A DNA stretch of 64,000 nt from Akebia trifoliata (Eukaryota > Streptophyta > Magnoliopsida > Ranunculales > Lardizabalaceae): assembly GCA_017979445.1 (NCBI GenBank), contig CM030713.1:25031163-25095162 (forward strand). Reading direction: 5' to 3'. The translations under genes were made by a program, and so were the position numbers. Each line of letters begins with the position of its first letter. The stretch's first letter is position 1. Below are positions 59,738-64,000 of the stretch, in pieces. The notes beneath the pieces are model-generated. The model was not told the DNA's origin. It saw only the letters and a program-made list of their open reading frames with translations, and did not search any database.

Positions 59738-62700
59738 TTATCTAGCCTCCATCTCTAATTCTAGTATGTATTCTTTTAACAAACTTTCTTGACCAGTTGC
59801 ATCAGCATTGTAAGAATTTGATGGTTCACCTAGCAAATAAATCGCCTCCTCTTGGTTCGGTTGTACCCATGGATGCTCTTGGTACTTTCTCAATCGGTCT
59901 AGCTCCGCTGACACCTCCTTCATCATGGGTCTGTCTTCCCCTTTCACATCTATGCATCGTCCTGCTAACTCAACAATTGCCAACAATTGCTCTTTGTCAC
60001 CCTCATTTTCAACTCGTTTATCAAGAATTTGAAATAAACGGTCCTCTTTAATCGAAGAAACAAAAAATATAGCAAGACTTCTATGTTCCTCGGATCTCTC
60101 TGATGAAATGGACTTCTCCCCCGTTAAGAGCTCCACAAGAACAATACCAAAGCTATAAACATCGCTTTTCTCCGTCAACTGACCAGTGTGAAAACATTCA
60201 GGATCCAAGTAGCCTAAGGTACCTTGAACGAGCGTAGACATTTGAGTTTGATCAAGAGGTACCAACCTTGAAGCTCCAAAATCGGATACTTTTGTTATGT
60301 AATTCTCATCCAATAGTATGTTGGCGGATTTGACATCTCTGTGTAGGACTGGTATTGAATGTGCAGAATGCAAATAAGCTAATGCTCCTGCAGTTTCGGC
60401 TGCTATCCTTAAACGATTTTCCCAAGAAAGGGTACTGCTTTCATTGCTCTTGTTGTGAATGTGTTGGAAGAGAGTGCCATTAGAAATGAACTCGTAAACC
60501 AACAAAGGAACTTCTGTTTCAAAGCAACAACCCAAGAGTTTCACCACATTTCGATGACTGATTTGAGAAAGAATGTCTACTTCATTTATAAACTGTATAA
60601 TTTGGCTTTGATCCATTATTTTGGACTTCTTAATGGCTACTACTCTATTATCAGGTAAAATTCCTTTGTACACCGTACCGTAGCCTCCTTGGCCTACAAT
60701 CCGACTCTCATCATAATTGTTGGTCGCTCTTTTTAGGTCGTCCACAGTAAAAATCTTGGCAATCTTAGAAACACATTTTCGCGAAGAGATTTGTTGCTGC
60801 AACAACATACCTCCATTTTGTTGGAAGAATTTCTCTCTGAGTTTGATGAGTTTTCTTTGCTTCAATACCCGGTATAATAAGGAACAACAAACAATTAGAA
60901 ACAAAAAACCTAGACCAGTACCTGCATTGTAAACAAGTTAAAAGAGTTTAGTTACAAATACCAGTCAAAGACAAGAATGGTTTTAAATCTCACTTTGATG
61001 TCTTGTCTTGTTCATGGACGAGACTGAATTGTCTCAGACGAGTCAACTTGTCTCGTATGAGATAAACTAGTTATTAACTTGGTTTAGAATTATTAATAAT
61101 TATTATATTTATATAAAAATAATTATATATTATTTATAGAATAAGGTTGATTAGAAGATGTTTAGTCATTAAAATATTTTAATAAAAATAAACGAAATCC
61201 TGGTTGACTCTGCTGTGTTTTACTGACTTAGACGAGATTTTGAAAATCTTGGCTGAGTAATCTTGTTTAACTCGTGAGATTCCAAAGGCTTGAGACTCAT
61301 TTTCTATCCATCTCATTGATGTACAATACTGAGTCATCTAGGCCTTGGATGAGATTTGAAACCATGAGGACGTTGAAATTAACACAAGATAAGTTCTCGA
61401 AATAGAAGTCCACAAGGGATAATTACTAGAACAAAATTGTGCATTCCATTAACTTGTATTTAAAATTATGTCAAAAGGGGTATTTACCTGTAACAAGTTG
61501 GATCACTGGAACTGGTTTTGTATCCCGGGTGCAGCCGCTTCCGATTGCTGTAGCGTCCCCATGGTAGCCTTTTTGACAAGAACACTTATAACTGCCATCA
61601 TTATTTTCACAATTCGCGTTTGCATGGCAGGGATTTGGGTGCTTCTCACACTCATTGATATCTGGATCAATCAAGCCCATCATCACCAGGAGAAGAAGAT
61701 AGCTCACATTAAACAAATTGAAATTAAAGAGCTGTGCCATCTTTGTTAAATCCACATGTAATCCCTATTTTCTTTAATGATAGGGTCATGTCACTTTAAT
61801 CTTAATTACTGATCTCTGAAGAAAAAAGAAATATATAGCACCATGTATATGTTGTTTTAATCTTGTTTATAAACAATAAAGCTATCTTTGGCTGAGGTTT
61901 ATTTAAAATAAAAAAAAAAATAGTGAAAAGTCACCTTGACATCCTTCTGGGAGATATGGGTTCCCGTCGTAACCGTCCCTGCAGAGACACCGATACCCAG
62001 GGCCATTGGTGGAGTTATCAACACATAAGCTATCCCGGCCACAAGCGAAAGGTTCAAAATTTTCCTTTACAGCCTCTTGGCACGTCTCGTTTCCAATAGC
62101 CCAGTCCAGCACCACAGGTATATTATCTCTATTGATTGTTCCATTAGCGTAGAGATCCGTTATTTTGAAAGTGAACCATTCTTCATCAGCCAAGAAGGCA
62201 TAGCTGCACGGGTTATACTGCCAGCAGTTGGCATGATTGAAAAGGCTCCCAAGAAATACGCTGTACCTCCTAAGTCCACTGGGAATTGGAGTCTGGCAAC
62301 AACCGACACCCGAACAGGACCCATCATTGATCACCTTCGAGTTGTTGCATACTGACACAGACCCGCTCTGGAAATCTTGGTCCCAATAGTCACCGATGAT
62401 TGCAATGGTGTCACAGCCAATGGCCGTGAACTTGTTACGGGTGGTATTGAATCTAAATGGTGTTTGGTCCATATCGAACCCTGCTGGTACTGCCTTATAT
62501 TGTTTGCCTTGGCTGTCATAACATCCCACTGCAAATAGACCATTTATGCGCACTTCATCCAACGTTATACTTAGAATCTCAATTTTACCATGACCTTGGA
62601 AGGCTTTTGGAGTGCTATAATTCTTGTTGCATGTTACCATATATCCAATATCCCTATAACATCCTTCACCGATACCGAATGGGTAAGGAATATTTACGTT

Positions 62701-62814
62701 TCCGCATGTTTTTGGGCAATGATCCATTAAGGTTTGGGATGCCACCATTACGGATAACAGGGCAAAATGAAATAAGAGAAATTGTGTGAACATTGCTTCC
62801 CCTCTTTGTTTCAT
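59738..62814 (-). CDS. WAK: Wall-associated receptor kinase (WAK-like), right copy, 3 exons, 745 aa
   Basis: Predicted cell-wall-sensing receptor kinase, paralogue of the left copy. Exons are 62814-61935, 61661-61488 and 60921-59738. All junctions are GT-AG and the sum is exactly 746 codons including TAA. Layout: signal peptide (to about residue 26), GUB_WAK domain ([17 protein letters not shown]), EGF-like repeat ending [12 protein letters not shown], calcium-binding EGF in exon 2 ([22 protein letters not shown]), membrane segment (about 354-370), and kinase with GQGGYG loop (428-433), Lys449, HRD 545-547, DFG 565-567. Intron phases equal those of the left gene; the kinase aligns without gaps while the extracellular part diverges much more. 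No defect is seen. The 3' UTR homology to the left gene is cut by a solo LTR 61 bp after the stop codon. Confidence 0.95.
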
Positions 62815-62848
62815 ATTATTTTCTTATGTTACAGAGAGGGATGGAGCT

Positions 62849-62870
62849 GGGGGGGGGGGGTGTATAAGAG
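62849..62870 (-). promoter_or_regulatory. Right WAK TATA region next to a 12-base homopolymer
   Basis: The minus strand has CTCTTATACA (62861-62870), shared with the left WAK promoter, about 47-56 nt before the ATG. Between them lies a run of 12 C (12 G on the plus strand) absent from the left copy. The TATA shortens to TATACA here. A function is inferred only from conservation and position. Confidence 0.5.
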
Positions 62871-62932
62871 GCCAAGAGAACCAATAAACACATAAGAAAT
62901 TGCCTGGATGGAGCTTTAATTTTGAGTGCTTA

Positions 62933-63130
62933 TTTTCTAATTAGAAATTCTTCACTCGGTCAATACTTGGCTGACGAGGAACGGACACAGAACCATATAT
63001 CTTTCCTTGGGATACACAACTGCAAATCCCCATAAAAGATTTACAGTGTATATCCCTAGGAAAAAGATCTATGATTCTCTGTCCATGCCACATAAGCCGA
63101 GTATTTGACCGATTTTCTAATTGGAAAATC
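62933..63130. mobile_element. Foldback MITE in the right WAK promoter
   Basis: The arms of about 85-90 nt pair with mismatches: TTTTCTAATTAGAAATTCTT through CTTGGGATACACAAC on the left; from the right, GATTTTCCAATTAGAAAATC through CTAGGGATATACAC. It lies about 120 bp upstream of the ATG. The CATAGATCT..GGGATACACA words link it to the MITE at 29695-29916. Confidence 0.75.
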
Positions 63131-63484
63131 ATTAGTTTTTTATGCTTTCTAGTTAGCTTACTTTCCTTTGCTTGCTAAGTCAAAGTCTTGCAATTTGCAA
63201 ATAGTTAATCAAAAACAAAACTTAGTCACAAAATACAAGATACTAAAATCTTAGGGACAATGACTGTGAAGTATTGTTTTCATAAAATATTCACTAAAAA
63301 GTCCACCCACAAATTTTACGGAAAACAAAGGATAAACATTATAAAAAGAGAGATCTACAGGGCAGACCTACCTGTTGCAATTTTATTACTAAAACTCCCT
63401 TAGCTTATCAAGTTTATTACTGTGCGAGTCTTACTCTATAAATAATGCTGGCATTACCTGTTTTTTGCGCTTGACTGAAGGTAT

Positions 63485-64000
63485 TGAAAATGAATGGCTA
63501 TCAAACTCCCAAAGTTACAACTACAATTCAACGGTGAAAATTAACTTTTTTTTTTTTTAATTTTTTTTCCTTTATAACCTTGTGGCATTAGATCATGTTT
63601 TTGGATGCCACAACTAAAATTCAACGGTTAAAATTAGCTCATTTTTTTTTTTTTTTCTAATTTTGTTTTGAAAATTCTTAGAATTTTGTCCTTTATAATC
63701 CTATGTCATCTGGTCATGTATTTGGATCCCACAAATTGATGTTGTTAGGATCCACTCCAAGGTATGTTAAGTAACAAATTAATTTATAGCATCAATTTGA
63801 ATTTTATAGCCTAGCTCCCCACTACAAGGTTTGCTGGGTAACAAACTTGCTAAAGTAAGGTTTGGTGGGTAATAAACTTCGTAAGGTAACATTCCCTTAG
63901 AGTTGTTAGAACTCCAAGGGAGTTTTTATAATAAAAATGCAACAATTAGGTTCGTCGGGTAAATCTCTCTTATAATAAAGAGTCATGATGATTGCACACA
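63485..64000. other. Homologue of the left WAK 3' flank; predicted edge of another WAK unit
   Basis: The stretch GAAAATGAATGGCTA, AATTCAACGGTGAAAATTAAC, GGATCCACTCCAAG, GGTTTGCTGGGTAACAA and GGGAGTTTTTATAATAAAAA follows the order of 935-1925, minus the hAT MITE there. In the left unit the WAK stop codon lies about 490 bp further on, so a third minus-strand WAK would end near coordinate 64.4 kb. Confidence 0.7.

Noticed and set aside
62331..62789. Frames overlapping exon 1 of the right WAK
   Set aside because: They are shadows; the minus-strand WAK frame has the cysteine pattern and exact splice phase.

Overview
The window reads as nuclear DNA of a flowering plant, probably a eudicot. It is AT-rich, has GT-AG introns, and carries wall-associated receptor kinase (WAK) genes, plant retrotransposons, En/Spm-type CACTA transposons, MITEs and SINE-like repeats. 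The species cannot be fixed from sequence alone. There is one assembly gap of 100 N.

Only two genes look intact, one near each end and both on the minus strand: three-exon WAK receptor kinases of 754 aa (2421-6010) and 745 aa (59738-62814). Both models close in frame across both introns. They share intron phases, kinase motifs and a promoter block, so they are members of one tandem family. Sequence from about 63485 to the right edge resembles the 3' flank of the left gene, so a further WAK copy is predicted just beyond the window.

The roughly 53 kb between them is almost wholly mobile DNA. From left to right it holds: repeats and a long hairpin (6.6-6.9 kb); a solo LTR (7.2-9.1 kb); a LINE 3' end (9.7-10.4 kb); a decayed Ty1/copia pol on the minus strand (11.0-13.2 kb); a Tat/Ogre-like LTR end with primer-binding site (14.9 kb); a second LTR of the TGTAGACA family (17.9-20.2 kb); CACTA element A (21.3-26.6 kb); SINE-like repeats and MITEs (28-35 kb); CACTA element B (35.5-41.4 kb); a solo LTR (42.2-43.3 kb); a SINE and a Mutator-type MITE with perfect 9-bp target duplication (45.5-46.3 kb); CACTA element D nested in another MITE (48.1-52.1 kb); a deleted copia beside the gap (53.5-54.5 kb); a gag-like remnant; and a solo LTR with perfect 5-bp duplication lying 61 bp past the stop codon of the right WAK gene.

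The most notable content is the CACTA elements. They carry fragments of unrelated host genes with introns still present. Element B holds pieces of CPN60-beta (plastid chaperonin), RPL3 (ribosomal protein L3), ERD7 (senescence domain) and MBP2C (microtubule-binding coiled coil). Element A holds two exons of Lunapark (LNP). Element D holds a CIPK8-like kinase exon next to a CACTA transposase (DUF4216) exon. All host fragments lie in the same sense orientation, downstream of a CT-rich leader at the CACTA 5' end, and most end at usable splice donors. This is the layout of Pack-CACTA transduplication. Several fragments carry stop codons, so they are pseudogene exons rather than working genes.
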